Below, in pieces: positions 52,717-62,035 of a DNA stretch of 63,398 nt. Made by a program: the position numbers and the translations under genes. Each line of letters starts with the position of its first letter. The stretch's first letter is position 1. The notes beneath the pieces were generated by a model that was given only the letters and a program-made list of their open reading frames with translations, did not search any database and had not been told where the DNA came from. The stretch lies in contig NZ_JAMDGZ010000031.1 in assembly GCF_028656935.1 (NCBI RefSeq), positions 1 to 63,398 on the forward strand, given 5' to 3'. The stretch comes from Pseudomonas rubra. Its GTDB lineage: Bacteria > Pseudomonadota > Gammaproteobacteria > Pseudomonadales > Pseudomonadaceae.

Positions 52717-54684
52717 GTGTCCCCGACTTTCAGCAAATCCTGCCTCGCGCTCACCCTCTGCTCGTTGTACAGCGCCCACGCCACCGCCCAGACCCAGCCG
52801 CTGGAGCTGGACAACATGGTGGTGACCGCGTCGGGTTTCTCCCAGCAGATCAAGGATGCACCGGCATCGATTTCGGTCATTACCCGCGAGCAGATCGAGA
52901 ACAAGTCCTACCGCGACGTCACTGATGCCCTGCGCGATGTGCCAGGCGTGGTGGTCACCGGCGGTGCCAGCTCCAGCGATATCAGCATTCGCGGCATGGC
53001 CTCCAAGTACACCCTGATGCTGGTCGACGGCAAACGCCAGGACTCGCGCGCCACCCGCCCCAACAGCGATGGCGCCGGTATCGAGCAGGGCTGGATGCCG
53101 CCGCTGGAAGCCATCGAGCGCATCGAAGTGGTGCGCGGGCCGATGTCGTCGCTGTACGGCTCCGATGCCATGGGCGGGGTGATCAACATCATCACCCGTA
53201 AGGTCACTCCGCAGTGGTACGGCGGCATCCGTACTGAAACGACCTTCCAGGACCGCTCCGACTCGGGTGACTACAACAGCACCAACGCCTTCATCTCCGG
53301 GCCGCTGGTCGACAACCTGGTCGGCCTGCAACTGTACGGTCAGCGCTCGCGCCGCGACGAAGACCATATCGTCAACGGCTTCAACGAGCAGAGCACCGAC
53401 AGCGCAACAGCCAAGCTGTCGTTCACTCCGGATGAGCACAACGACATCACCCTGGAAGCGGGCAAGTCCGAGCAGGAACGCAATTCGCACAAAGGCCGTT
53501 CGGCGAGCAGATCCGACAGCCGCAACGACTACGACCGCACCAACTTCTCGGTGACCCACTCCGGGCGCTGGGACGGCATCACCAGCGAGAGCTACCTGCA
53601 GCGCGAGAAGATCGAGAACCCGGGCCGACGCATGGAGCTGGAAAACACCGTGCTCAACTCGCAGGTGTCGTTCTTCAGCGATTCGCACATCACCACCTTC
53701 GGTGGCCAGTACAAGTACGAAGATCTTAGCGATGAAGGCAACCAACTGGCCTCGGCGGCCAGCGTCAACCAGCTGACCCGCTGGTCCTGGGCGCTGTTTG
53801 CCGAAGACGAATGGCGCCTGACGGAGGCCTTTGCCCTGACCGGCGGCCTGCGCATGGACCGTGACGAGAACTACGGCACCCACTGGTCGCCACGGCTGTA
53901 CGGGGTTTACCACCCGACCGAGCAGTGGACCATCAAGGGTGGTGTTTCCAGTGGTTATCGCTCGCCGGACATCCGTGCGGCCGTGGATGACTGGGGCCAG
54001 ATCACCGGTGGCGGCGGCGACCCAGCAATCATCGTCGGCAACTCCAGCCTCAAGCCGGAGAAGAGCCTGAGCCAGGAAATCGGCTTCATCTGGGACAACC
54101 TCGAAGGTTTCTCCACCGGCCTGACCCTGTTCAATACCGACTTCAAGGACAAGATCACCGAGACCCGCCGTTGCACCGACAGCACCGGCAATGCCTCGGG
54201 CCAGTGCCAGATCGGCGGTACCTCGTACAAGTTCATCAGTGACCGGGTCAACGTTGACGAAGCACAGATGCGCGGCGTTGAAGCGACCCTGGACTGGGAC
54301 ATCACCCAAACCGTATCGCTGGCCACCAACTACACCTTCACCGCCTCCGAGCAGAAGAGCGGCCCGCAAAAGGGCAAGGCCCTGAACCAGATGCCACGGC
54401 ACATGTTCAACGCCACCCTCGACTGGCAGGCCACTGATCAGCTGGGCACCTGGGCGCGCCTGAACTACCGCGGCAAGACCTCGGACTACCTGGGCCGTAC
54501 CACCATGTCCGACGGCACGCCGTCGTACACCTTCGTCGATTTTGGCGGCACCTACCGGGTGACCAAGAACGTCAAGCTGCTGGCCGGTGTGTACAACGTC
54601 TTCAACAAGGAAGTGGACTACGACAACTACCAGACCGTACTGGACGGCCGCCGCTACACCATGGGCGTAGACCTGTCGTTCTGA
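52717..54684 (+). CDS. TonB-dependent receptor, catecholate type (CirA/FepA-like)
   Basis: This 655-residue receptor lacks an STN domain. The signal peptide ends near HATAQ, and the TonB box region LELDNMVVTASGF follows. Plug motifs include KDAPASISVITREQI, SDISIRGMASKYTLMLVDG and RGPMSSLYGSDAMGGVINII, and the barrel ends in GVDLSF. This fits the CirA/PirA group that takes up ferric catechols. The ligand is not proven. The GTG at 52717 was chosen because GGGAGAGG precedes it and the signal peptide starts there. The ATG at 52675 has no ribosome site. Confidence 0.86.
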   Translation: MSPTFSKSCLALTLCSLYSAHATAQTQPLELDNMVVTASGFSQQIKDAPASISVITREQIENKSYRDVTDALRDVPGVVVTGGASSSDISIRGMASKYTLMLVDGKRQDSRATRPNSDGAGIEQGWMPPLEAIERIEVVRGPMSSLYGSDAMGGVINIITRKVTPQWYGGIRTETTFQDRSDSGDYNSTNAFISGPLVDNLVGLQLYGQRSRRDEDHIVNGFNEQSTDSATAKLSFTPDEHNDITLEAGKSEQERNSHKGRSASRSDSRNDYDRTNFSVTHSGRWDGITSESYLQREKIENPGRRMELENTVLNSQVSFFSDSHITTFGGQYKYEDLSDEGNQLASAASVNQLTRWSWALFAEDEWRLTEAFALTGGLRMDRDENYGTHWSPRLYGVYHPTEQWTIKGGVSSGYRSPDIRAAVDDWGQITGGGGDPAIIVGNSSLKPEKSLSQEIGFIWDNLEGFSTGLTLFNTDFKDKITETRRCTDSTGNASGQCQIGGTSYKFISDRVNVDEAQMRGVEATLDWDITQTVSLATNYTFTASEQKSGPQKGKALNQMPRHMFNATLDWQATDQLGTWARLNYRGKTSDYLGRTTMSDGTPSYTFVDFGGTYRVTKNVKLLAGVYNVFNKEVDYDNYQTVLDGRRYTMGVDLSF

Positions 54685-54710
54685 TCCGTCTGGCCTGCGG
54701 CTTTGCTTGT

Positions 54711-54729
54711 GAGAATATAAATCATTACT
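54711..54729 (+). promoter_or_regulatory. Fur box before the DUF3649-PepSY-DUF3325-sigma operon
   Basis: GAGAATATAAATCATTACT is a good Fur-box match, 31 bases before the DUF3649 start. Iron repression of the whole following operon is inferred. Confidence 0.6.
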
Positions 54730-54759
54730 ATTGTGCGCTTCTCGTAATGGACGGATGCC

Positions 54760-55065
54760 ATGAAAAGCAAAGCCGCCAGGCTACCCATCAGCTATCGCCT
54801 GGCCGTGACCTCCCGCAGCCTGGCTGCCGTGTTCGGTGGTTACCTGCTGGCGGCCATGGCCAGCGTCTGCATCACCCTGCTGTTGCCGGTGCCCCGTGCC
54901 GAGGCGGTGATCAGCGGCATGATGCTGTCGTTCCTGTTTTACCTGGTGGCCTTTCTCTGGTGCTTCGCCTGTCGTAGCGCCTGGCAGGCCTGGCTGGGTG
55001 TACTGCTGCCAAGCCTGGTGCTGGGTATGATCAACGGACTGGTCTACTGGATGAAAAACCCATGA
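54760..55065 (+). CDS. DUF3649 small membrane protein
   Basis: This 101-residue protein has about three hydrophobic helices (RLAVTSRSLAAVFGGYLLAA, SFLFYLVAFLWCFACRSAW), matching DUF3649, a group found with PepSY and DUF3325 proteins near iron-uptake receptors. Its function is unknown. It overlaps the PepSY gene by 4 bases and forms the first gene of the operon. Confidence 0.78.
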   Translation: MKSKAARLPISYRLAVTSRSLAAVFGGYLLAAMASVCITLLLPVPRAEAVISGMMLSFLFYLVAFLWCFACRSAWQAWLGVLLPSLVLGMINGLVYWMKNP

Positions 55066-56636
55066 AAGAGGGCTTTCGCCAGGCCATGGCCTGGCTGCAC
55101 ACCTGGACCGGGCTGATCTTCGGCTGGTTGCTGTTTGCGATTTTCCTGACCGGGACAATGTCCTATTTCAAGGAAGAAATCAGCCACTGGACCCAGCCGG
55201 AAGTGCCCAGCCGGGCGCTGGACCCGGCGGCAAGCCTGGACCTGGCCCAGCGCTACTTGCAGGAGCATGCGCCGACCGCAGGCAGCTGGTTTATCCAGTT
55301 GCCCAACGCCCGTGAACCGGCGTTGAGCGTGAGCTGGCCCAAGGCGGGTGGCGGGCGCCGAGACTTCATCTCCAAGACCCTCGACCCTGCCACCGGCACC
55401 GAACTGCAGGCGCGCGAAACCCGTGGCGGCGAGTTCTTCTACCGCTTCCATTTCCAGCTGGAGATGCCTCATCCCTGGGGCCGCTGGCTGTCGACCTTTG
55501 CCGCGTTCATCATGCTCCTGGGCCTGGTGACCGGGATCATTACCCACAAGAAGATCTTCAAGGAGTTCTTCACCTTCCGCCCGGGCAAGGGCCAGCGTTC
55601 CTGGCTCGACGGGCATAACGCCATTGGCGTGCTGGTGCTGCCGTTTCATCTGATGATCAGCTACAGCAGCCTGGTGATCTTCATGGCCATGGTCATGCCG
55701 GCCAGCATCATCGCCAGCTATGGCGACAACACCCGTGGCTTTTTCAATGATCTGTTCGGCGGCCAGAGCCAGGTACAGGCCGCTGGCACCCCGGCGCCGC
55801 TGCTGCCTTTGCCGCAGTTGTACGCCAAGGTCCAGGAGCAGGCGCCCGGGGCCAATCTTGCGTGGGTCGAGGTACAGAACCCCGGTGACCAGAACGCCCG
55901 GGTACGTTTCGCCCGCCATGCCGGTGACCGCATCGCTCACCAGCGTGGCGGTGGCTGGCTGTTCGACGGGGTCAATGGCACGCTCGAGGGCGGTAGCCAG
56001 ATCGAGGCCACGCCGATGCTGATTTCCGGTGGCATGTACGGCCTGCACATGGGCATTTTCGCTGGGCCCTGGCTGCGCTGGCTGTACTTCTTCTTCGGCC
56101 TGGCCGGTACGGCGGTGATCGGTACTGGCCTGGTGATGTGGCTGGGCAAGCGTCAGCTCAAGCATGCCAAGAGCGGCACCCAGCCGTTCGAGTTGCGCCT
56201 GGTCGAGGTGCTCAATATCGCCAGCATGAGCGGCCTGCTGATCGGCGTGGCGGCGTTCTTCTGGGCCAACCGCCTGCTGCCAATCGGTGTTGAAGGCCGC
56301 GCCGACTGGGAGATCAACAGCTTCTTCCTGCTCTGGGCGTTGTCGCTGCTGCACGCCATGCTGCGCCCGGGCCGCCGTGCCTGGGCCGAGCAACTGGGCC
56401 TGGGCGCGCTGATGTGGGCGGCCTTGCCGCTGCTCAACGGCCTGACCACCGGCCAGGGCTTGAACCACTCGATTGCCGTGGGTGACTGGGCCATGGCCGG
56501 CTTCGACCTCACCGCACTGGCCAGCGGCCTGTTCCTGGCCTGGGCTGCCAGCAAGATGTGGCGGGCGCCGGTGGTTGCGGCCAAGCGTGCGCCCAAGGCT
56601 GCGCCCGGCAAGCTGATCGAAAGCGAGGTGAACTGA
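55062..56636 (+). CDS. PepSY-associated membrane protein (possible siderophore reductase)
   Basis: The 524-residue inner-membrane protein has four or more TM helices and the PepSY-TM pattern: MAWLHTWTGLIFGWLLFAIF at the start, GEFFYRFHFQLEMPHPWGRW, and a later YGLHMGIFAGPWLRWLYFFF. Conserved His residues in TM regions resemble haem ligands. Members such as FegB/PiuB-type proteins are linked to iron release from siderophores. It overlaps the DUF3649 gene by 4 bases and DUF3325 by one. Reductase activity is inferred. Confidence 0.82.
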   Translation: MKEGFRQAMAWLHTWTGLIFGWLLFAIFLTGTMSYFKEEISHWTQPEVPSRALDPAASLDLAQRYLQEHAPTAGSWFIQLPNAREPALSVSWPKAGGGRRDFISKTLDPATGTELQARETRGGEFFYRFHFQLEMPHPWGRWLSTFAAFIMLLGLVTGIITHKKIFKEFFTFRPGKGQRSWLDGHNAIGVLVLPFHLMISYSSLVIFMAMVMPASIIASYGDNTRGFFNDLFGGQSQVQAAGTPAPLLPLPQLYAKVQEQAPGANLAWVEVQNPGDQNARVRFARHAGDRIAHQRGGGWLFDGVNGTLEGGSQIEATPMLISGGMYGLHMGIFAGPWLRWLYFFFGLAGTAVIGTGLVMWLGKRQLKHAKSGTQPFELRLVEVLNIASMSGLLIGVAAFFWANRLLPIGVEGRADWEINSFFLLWALSLLHAMLRPGRRAWAEQLGLGALMWAALPLLNGLTTGQGLNHSIAVGDWAMAGFDLTALASGLFLAWAASKMWRAPVVAAKRAPKAAPGKLIESEVN

Positions 56637-56962
56637 TGCTGGCCATTGCCCTGTTTGGTTTCGCCGGTTTCGCCGCCCTGTGCCTGGCCATGGAAAAACA
56701 CTACAAGGACCTGCTTGGGCATAAGCCCGGCAGTGCACAGCTCAAGGCTTTGCGGGTGGCCGGTTGGCTGCTGCTGACCCTGGCGCTGCTGCTGGCCGTG
56801 CGCCACAGCGGCTGGGCTATGGGCTTGGTCGAGCTGTTCGCGGTGCTGATGGCCGGGGTCACCCTCTGGGTGTTTCTCTTGCCTTACCAGCCACGCCTGC
56901 TGCTGGGCCTGGCGGCGGCCAGTGTGGTGCTGGCGCCATTGACTGCCCTGGCTTCATTGTAA
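56636..56962 (+). CDS. DUF3325 small membrane protein
   Basis: The 108-residue protein has three hydrophobic helices (LAIALFGFAGFAALCLAM, VAGWLLLTLALLLAVRHSG, LLGLAAASVVLAPLTAL) and matches DUF3325, the third partner of DUF3649 and PepSY proteins. Its ATG at 56636 overlaps the PepSY stop by one base. The function is unknown. It may help build a membrane complex. Confidence 0.78.
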   Translation: MLAIALFGFAGFAALCLAMEKHYKDLLGHKPGSAQLKALRVAGWLLLTLALLLAVRHSGWAMGLVELFAVLMAGVTLWVFLLPYQPRLLLGLAAASVVLAPLTALASL

Positions 56963-56963
56963 G

Positions 56964-57548
56964 TTGGTCAACGAGCCGCTCGATCTGCCCGCCGAAGGTG
57001 TCAACGACGCCGATGGGGCAAGCGGGCGTGCGCGTTTTGTGCAGGTGTTCCTCGCCCAGCGGGCGCAGATGGAAGCCCTGGTCAGCCGCCGTATCGGCTG
57101 CCGGGCCACGGCTTCGGACCTGGTCCAGGAACTGTTCCTGCGCTTCTGGCGCCGCCCGCAGGTCAAGGTCGAGGCGCTCGATACCTACCTGCTGCGTTGT
57201 GCCGGTAACATTGCTATCGATCACTTGCGCCGCGAAGGCGCTCGCGAGCGGGTCAACGACAGCCTGCAGTTGGAGGTGGTCGACGATCATGTCAGCGCAC
57301 CGCACGTAGCACTGGAAGTGAACAGCGACCTGCAGCGCATCGAAGCGGCGCTGCGTGAACTGCCTGAACGTACCCGGCAGATCTTTCTCCTCAACCGTAT
57401 CCACGGCCGCAAGTACGCCGAGATCGCCAAGGCCATGGGCCTGTCCCAGAGCGCGGTGGAAAAACACATGATGCGCGCCCTGGAGGCGTGCAAGGCGAGT
57501 GTTGCACTGTCGCCAGCCAGCACGCGCCAGCCAGGGAAAGCACCATGA
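56964..57548 (+). CDS. FecI/FpvI-type ECF sigma factor
   Basis: The 194-residue sigma factor has region 2 (ATASDLVQELFLRFWRRPQV, LLRCAGNIAIDHLRRE) and region 4 (ELPERTRQIFLLNRIHGRKY, AEIAKAMGLSQSAVEKHMM). It probably activates the receptor gene at 58624. The TTG at 56964 starts one base after the DUF3325 stop. A GTG at 57000 is an alternative start that loses 12 residues. Its stop overlaps the FecR ATG. Confidence 0.85.
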   Translation: MVNEPLDLPAEGVNDADGASGRARFVQVFLAQRAQMEALVSRRIGCRATASDLVQELFLRFWRRPQVKVEALDTYLLRCAGNIAIDHLRREGARERVNDSLQLEVVDDHVSAPHVALEVNSDLQRIEAALRELPERTRQIFLLNRIHGRKYAEIAKAMGLSQSAVEKHMMRALEACKASVALSPASTRQPGKAP

Positions 57549-58519
57549 GCGAAATCACCGCCGAGCAGCATCAGGCCGCTTTGGGCTGGCTGAGCCGGAT
57601 CAACGAGCAACCGCAGCTGGCTGAGCGCGCCGAGTTCAAGCGCTGGCTGCTGGTAGACGCGGCCCATGGCCGCGCCTTTGCCCAGGCCCAGACGCTGTGG
57701 CGCTTGAGTGAAACGCCGGCGAGCCTGTTGGCGGCCGAGGATGACCAGGCCCTGCAAGGCTATTTGCGCGCCATGCAGCAACCGACAGCGGGGCGTACCT
57801 GGCGCCGTGTTGCCAGCTTCGCTGCCGCCGCTTGCCTGGTGCTGGCCCTGGGCACTGCTGCGGGTTGGCATCCGGCGTACTGGCTAGATGATTTGCAGGC
57901 GGATTACGTTACGGCGCCAGGGCAGGTCGAGGAAGTGGTGCTGGCCGACAATTCGCACATGACCCTCGATGCCGGCAGTGCCGTATCTGTGGATTTCAGC
58001 CATGGTGAGCGCCAGGTGACTATCCGTCGGGGCGCGGCGTTCTTTCATGTCACCCACACCGGCGAGCCGTTCGTGGTCGAAGCGGCCAAAGGCGAAACAC
58101 GCGTGCTGGGCACTCGCTTCGAGGTGCGCAAACACAATGGCGGCGCGCGGGTCACCGTGCTCGACGGTCGGGTGGCGGTGACCGCTGCGCCTGGGCGTTT
58201 GCAACAGCAGTTGAATGGGGGGCAGCAGGTTGCCTATCGCGACGGCACCGCCAGCGCCGTCGAAGCGGTGGACAGTGAGTCGCGCCTGGCCTGGCGCCAG
58301 GGCTGGCTCAATTACTACCAGGTGCCGCTGAGCACAGTGATCGATGACCTGGCTCGCTACTACCCGGGGCGCATCATCGTGCTCGACAGCGAGCTGGGCA
58401 AACGCAAGGTCAGCGGCAGCTTCCCGGCCAACCAGCCGCTGGCGGCGCTGGACTCGCTTGGCGCGGTGCTGGGGTTCAAGCGCAATACCTTGCTGGAACG
58501 GGTCACGCTGATCCGCTGA
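57545..58519 (+). CDS. FecR-family anti-sigma factor
   Basis: This 324-residue FecR has a cytoplasmic N-terminus (AALGWLSRINEQPQLAERAE), a TM helix at about residues 87-107, and the periplasmic FecR domain (EVVLADNSHMTLDAGSAVSV, GAAFFHVTHTGEPFVVEA). It partners the sigma factor just upstream and the receptor just downstream. The ATG at 57545 overlaps the sigma stop. Confidence 0.9.
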   Translation: MSEITAEQHQAALGWLSRINEQPQLAERAEFKRWLLVDAAHGRAFAQAQTLWRLSETPASLLAAEDDQALQGYLRAMQQPTAGRTWRRVASFAAAACLVLALGTAAGWHPAYWLDDLQADYVTAPGQVEEVVLADNSHMTLDAGSAVSVDFSHGERQVTIRRGAAFFHVTHTGEPFVVEAAKGETRVLGTRFEVRKHNGGARVTVLDGRVAVTAAPGRLQQQLNGGQQVAYRDGTASAVEAVDSESRLAWRQGWLNYYQVPLSTVIDDLARYYPGRIIVLDSELGKRKVSGSFPANQPLAALDSLGAVLGFKRNTLLERVTLIR

Positions 58520-58532
58520 AAAATATTTTCAG
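58516..58532. promoter_or_regulatory. AT-rich palindrome before the receptor gene
   Basis: CTGAAAA (58516-58522) and TTTTCAG (58526-58532) are exact reverse complements with a 3-base gap, just at the FecR stop. A similar AT-rich block (GAAAATTATTTC, 9357-9368) follows the first FecR gene. They may form part of the sigma-dependent receptor promoter. Confidence 0.3.
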
Positions 58533-58623
58533 AAAAGTGATGAGGTAAGTTCACGCGACAACCGTGTAGTGAGTGAAAGTGCGATTCATTCGCATAAATG
58601 TCACTCCTTCACAGGTTATGGTC

Positions 58624-61026
58624 ATGAAGTTCACACCCTCGGCAGCGCGCGGCTTTTCAATCTGGCTCAGTGTCTCGGCGCTGGCCGCAGGTAGCGCGCT
58701 ACCTCTGGGGGCGGTGGCCGCGCAGCAGGTCTACCTGTTTGCCCAGCCAAGCAAGCCGCTGGTGCAGGCGCTCAATGACTTCAGCCGCCTGACCGGGCAA
58801 AGCGTGATCTACACCACCGACCTGCCGGCGATCGACGCACCGGCGCTCAATGGCCGCCTCAGTGCCGAGCAGGCCTTGCAACAACTGCTGGGCAATTGCG
58901 GCCTGGCCTTTCGCCGCGTCGACGCCCGCACCCTGACCCTCGAAGCGCTGGATGCCAGTGGTGCGCTCAAGCTCGATGCAACCACGGTCAACTCGCAAGC
59001 CGATGCCGATTACAGCTACCAGCCGCCGCAAGGCAGCTCGGTGATGCGCAGCCAGGCAGCGATCATGGAAACGCCCCAGGCGATCAACGTGGTGCCGGCC
59101 CAGGTGCTCAAGGACCAGGCGCCGCGCAACCTCGACGATGCCCTGGCCAATGTCAGCGGCGTGACCCAGGGCAACAACTTTGGCGGCACCCAGGACACGG
59201 TGATGAAGCGCGGCTTTGGCGACAACCGCGATGGCTCGATCATGCGCGACGGCATGCCCATCGTGCAGGGGCGCAGCCTCAATGCCACCACCGAGCGGGT
59301 CGAAGTGCTCAAGGGACCGGCCTCTTTGCTGTACGGTATCCAGGACCCGGGTGGGGTGATCAACGTGGTCAGTAAACGGCCGCAACTGCAGCGCTACAAC
59401 GCCTTGAATCTGCGCGGCTCCAGTTACGGCAGTGGCAAGAATGGTAGCGGCGGCGGCCTGGACAGCACCGGTGCACTGGGCCAGAGCAACGTCGCCTACC
59501 GCCTGGTGCTCGACCATGAAGACGAAGACTACTGGCGCAACTTCGGTACCCACCGCGAATCGCTGGTGGCGCCGTCGCTGGCCTGGTTCGGTGAAGACAC
59601 CCAGGTACTGCTGGCCTACGAGCACCGCGAGTTTCTCTATCCATTTGATCGCGGCACGGCCATCGACCCGCGCACCCATCACCCGCTGGACATCCCCAGT
59701 ACCCGACGCCTGGACGAGCCGTTCAACGACATGCAAGGGCGCTCGGACCTCTATCGCCTGGAAGTCGATCATCAACTCTCGGATGACTGGAAAGCCCACT
59801 TCGGCTTCAGTTACAACCGCGAAACCTACGACGCCAGCCAGGTGCGGGTGACAGGCGTCAATGCTGCCCGCGGCACCCTGACCCGGAGCATGGACGGCAC
59901 CCATGGCGCCCTCAGCAGCGACCGTTTCGCCACGGCAAGCCTTGAGGGCAAGGTGCAACTGGCGGGGATGCAGCACGACCTGTTGTTCGGCCTGGATAAC
60001 GAGTACCGCAAGATCTACCGCGCCGACCTGATCCGCCAAAATAGCCTGAGCACCTTCAGTTACCTGAATCCGGTGTATGGCCGCGAAGTCGAGGGCACCA
60101 GCGTGCGCGACAGCGACAGTGCGCAAACCGACAAGCTGCGCAGCGATTCGCTGTTCTTCCAGGATTCGATCCACCTCGACGAGCACTGGATCCTGGTCGC
60201 TGGTGCGCGCTACCAGATGTACGACCAGATCGCCGGACGCGGGCGGCCGTTCAAGGCCAACACCAACAACAATGGCCAGGCCTGGGTGCCGCGCCTGGGG
60301 CTGGTGTACAAGGTTGACGAGCAGCTGTCGTTCTATGGCAGCTACACCGAATCGTTCAAGCCCAACTCCAGCATCGCCCCGTTGACCGGTGGCCTGGTGC
60401 TGGATTCGAGTATCGAACCGGAGGAGGGTAAATCCTGGGAGCTGGGTGCCAAGCTCGACATGCCGGGAGCGCTGACCGGCACCCTGGCATTGTTCGATAT
60501 CCGCAAGCGCAATGTGTTGGTGGCCAACTTCGACTCGGCAACCGGCGACACCCTTTACAGCAACGCCGGTGAGGTGCGCTCGCGGGGCGTAGAACTCGAC
60601 CTGAGCGGCCAGTTGAGCGAGCACTGGAGCCTGATCGGCAACTATGCCTTCACCGACGCTGAAGTCACTCAGGACCCTGCGCTCGAGGGCAATCGTCTGC
60701 AGAACGTGGCGCGCCACAGCGGCTCGTTGTCAGCGGTGTATGACGTGGGCAGCCTGTTCGGTGGCGACCGCCTGCGCCTGGGCGCCGGTGCGCGCTATGT
60801 CGGTGAGCGTGCGGGCAACGCCGAAAATGATTTCGAGTTGCCGGGCTACACCGTCGCCGATGCCTTTGCCAGTTACGAAACCCGGCTGGACGAGCACAAG
60901 GTGCGCTTGCAGTTGAACGTCAAGAACCTGTTCGACCGCACCTATTACAGCTCGGCGGTGAACCGCAATTTTGTCTCGGTGGGCGATGCGCGTCAGGTCA
61001 GCCTGTCCGGCACCCTGGAGTTCTAA
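58624..61026 (+). CDS. TonB-dependent siderophore receptor with STN domain (FoxA/FiuA-like)
   Basis: The 800-residue receptor has a signal peptide ending near GAVAA. The STN domain (PLVQALNDFSRLTGQSVIY) comes first, followed by the plug (AIMETPQAINVVPAQVLKD, RDGMPIVQGRSLNATTERVE) and barrel ending GTLEF. This matches FoxA/FiuA-type hydroxamate receptors that signal through FecR. The ligand is not proven. The ATG at 58624 lies at a better distance from CAGG than the ATG at 58618. A GTG at 58573 is a further option. Its stop overlaps the convergent AraC stop. Confidence 0.87.
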   Translation: MKFTPSAARGFSIWLSVSALAAGSALPLGAVAAQQVYLFAQPSKPLVQALNDFSRLTGQSVIYTTDLPAIDAPALNGRLSAEQALQQLLGNCGLAFRRVDARTLTLEALDASGALKLDATTVNSQADADYSYQPPQGSSVMRSQAAIMETPQAINVVPAQVLKDQAPRNLDDALANVSGVTQGNNFGGTQDTVMKRGFGDNRDGSIMRDGMPIVQGRSLNATTERVEVLKGPASLLYGIQDPGGVINVVSKRPQLQRYNALNLRGSSYGSGKNGSGGGLDSTGALGQSNVAYRLVLDHEDEDYWRNFGTHRESLVAPSLAWFGEDTQVLLAYEHREFLYPFDRGTAIDPRTHHPLDIPSTRRLDEPFNDMQGRSDLYRLEVDHQLSDDWKAHFGFSYNRETYDASQVRVTGVNAARGTLTRSMDGTHGALSSDRFATASLEGKVQLAGMQHDLLFGLDNEYRKIYRADLIRQNSLSTFSYLNPVYGREVEGTSVRDSDSAQTDKLRSDSLFFQDSIHLDEHWILVAGARYQMYDQIAGRGRPFKANTNNNGQAWVPRLGLVYKVDEQLSFYGSYTESFKPNSSIAPLTGGLVLDSSIEPEEGKSWELGAKLDMPGALTGTLALFDIRKRNVLVANFDSATGDTLYSNAGEVRSRGVELDLSGQLSEHWSLIGNYAFTDAEVTQDPALEGNRLQNVARHSGSLSAVYDVGSLFGGDRLRLGAGARYVGERAGNAENDFELPGYTVADAFASYETRLDEHKVRLQLNVKNLFDRTYYSSAVNRNFVSVGDARQVSLSGTLEF

Positions 61027-61898
61027 GTACTGAAAGCCGCTCGGTAGGCACCGGGGGTTGCCCCCAGGGCCTGACGGAAGCGGGTGCTGAAGTGGCTGGC
61101 GCTGGCAAAGCCGCAGAGCAAGGCCACCTCACCCAGGGGCAGTTGACCGTGGCGCAGCAACTGACGCGCCTTGGCCAGGCGCCGGGCCAGCAGGTACTGG
61201 TGTGGCGGCAGGCCGAAACTTGTGCGAAACATCCGGGCAAAGTGGTACTCCGAAAGGTTGCACAGCGCCGCCAGCTCGCCCAGGGTCAGCGGTTGATCCA
61301 GGTGCGCTTCGACATACTCGCTCAGTTGCCGGCGCTGGTAAGCGGCCAGCCCGCCCTTCAGGCGCAGGCCCTGGCGCAGGCCGACCTGGCTGAGCACGGC
61401 GTGGTCAAGAATCTCGTGGGCCAGGCTGCTGGTCAGCAGGCGTTCGGCGGGCTCGTCCCAGTCCAGGGTAATCAGCTGCCGAAAGCGCCGGGCCTGCGCG
61501 GGGTCGTCGAGAAAGGTCGCTTCCTGCAGTTGCAGCTCACGGGGCTCACGGTCCAGCAGGCTGATGCAACCGAGGGCAAACTGCTCCTGGCTGATGTACA
61601 GGTGCGCCAGGCGGATCGAACCGTTGACCACCCAGTGCGAAGCCGAGCCTGCCGGCATGATGCACAGTTTGTCGGGCGCGCCGGTGTGGCCTGGGCGGTC
61701 GCGGCGAAAGGTGCCGGTGCCGTCGGCGATGTAACACGACAGGGTGTGGTGGCTGGGGGCCTCGTAGTCGCGGGCGTCGTGGCGGTTGTTCCACAGGGCT
61801 GCAGCCAGGCCGTCACCCAGGTGCGCGCTGTGCTCCAGGCGGGCATGGGGCGAGTCGTGCATGGCTTTGAAGACTTGCAGCTGGTCCAACGACGTCAT
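61023..61898 (-). CDS. AraC-family regulator
   Basis: The 291-residue protein has a C-terminal double HTH (LTLGELAALCNLSEYHFARM, LGEVALLCGFASASHFSTRF) typical of AraC. The N-terminal part has the pattern of a cupin-like sensor (APSHHTLSCYIADGTG). The ATG at 61898 follows AGGTAGGA. It lies divergent to an EamA exporter gene, which may be its target. The signal is unknown. Confidence 0.87.
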   Translation of the reverse strand: MTSLDQLQVFKAMHDSPHARLEHSAHLGDGLAAALWNNRHDARDYEAPSHHTLSCYIADGTGTFRRDRPGHTGAPDKLCIMPAGSASHWVVNGSIRLAHLYISQEQFALGCISLLDREPRELQLQEATFLDDPAQARRFRQLITLDWDEPAERLLTSSLAHEILDHAVLSQVGLRQGLRLKGGLAAYQRRQLSEYVEAHLDQPLTLGELAALCNLSEYHFARMFRTSFGLPPHQYLLARRLAKARQLLRHGQLPLGEVALLCGFASASHFSTRFRQALGATPGAYRAAFST

Positions 61899-62035
61899 GG
61901 TTCCTACCTCTGCTGGCCATCCTACTCCGCCGTGCCTGGGCTGACAGCTGCCGGCCGCGCAAAAGCGCAAGAATGTGCAAGTGCCGGCTAAGGACGCAGT
62001 TGCACACTGGTGGCCTGGAATCGAGGAGTGCTGCC

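Noticed and set aside
58699..60717. An open frame of about 670 codons opposite the STN-type receptor
   Set aside because: It is a composition-driven shadow of the receptor gene.
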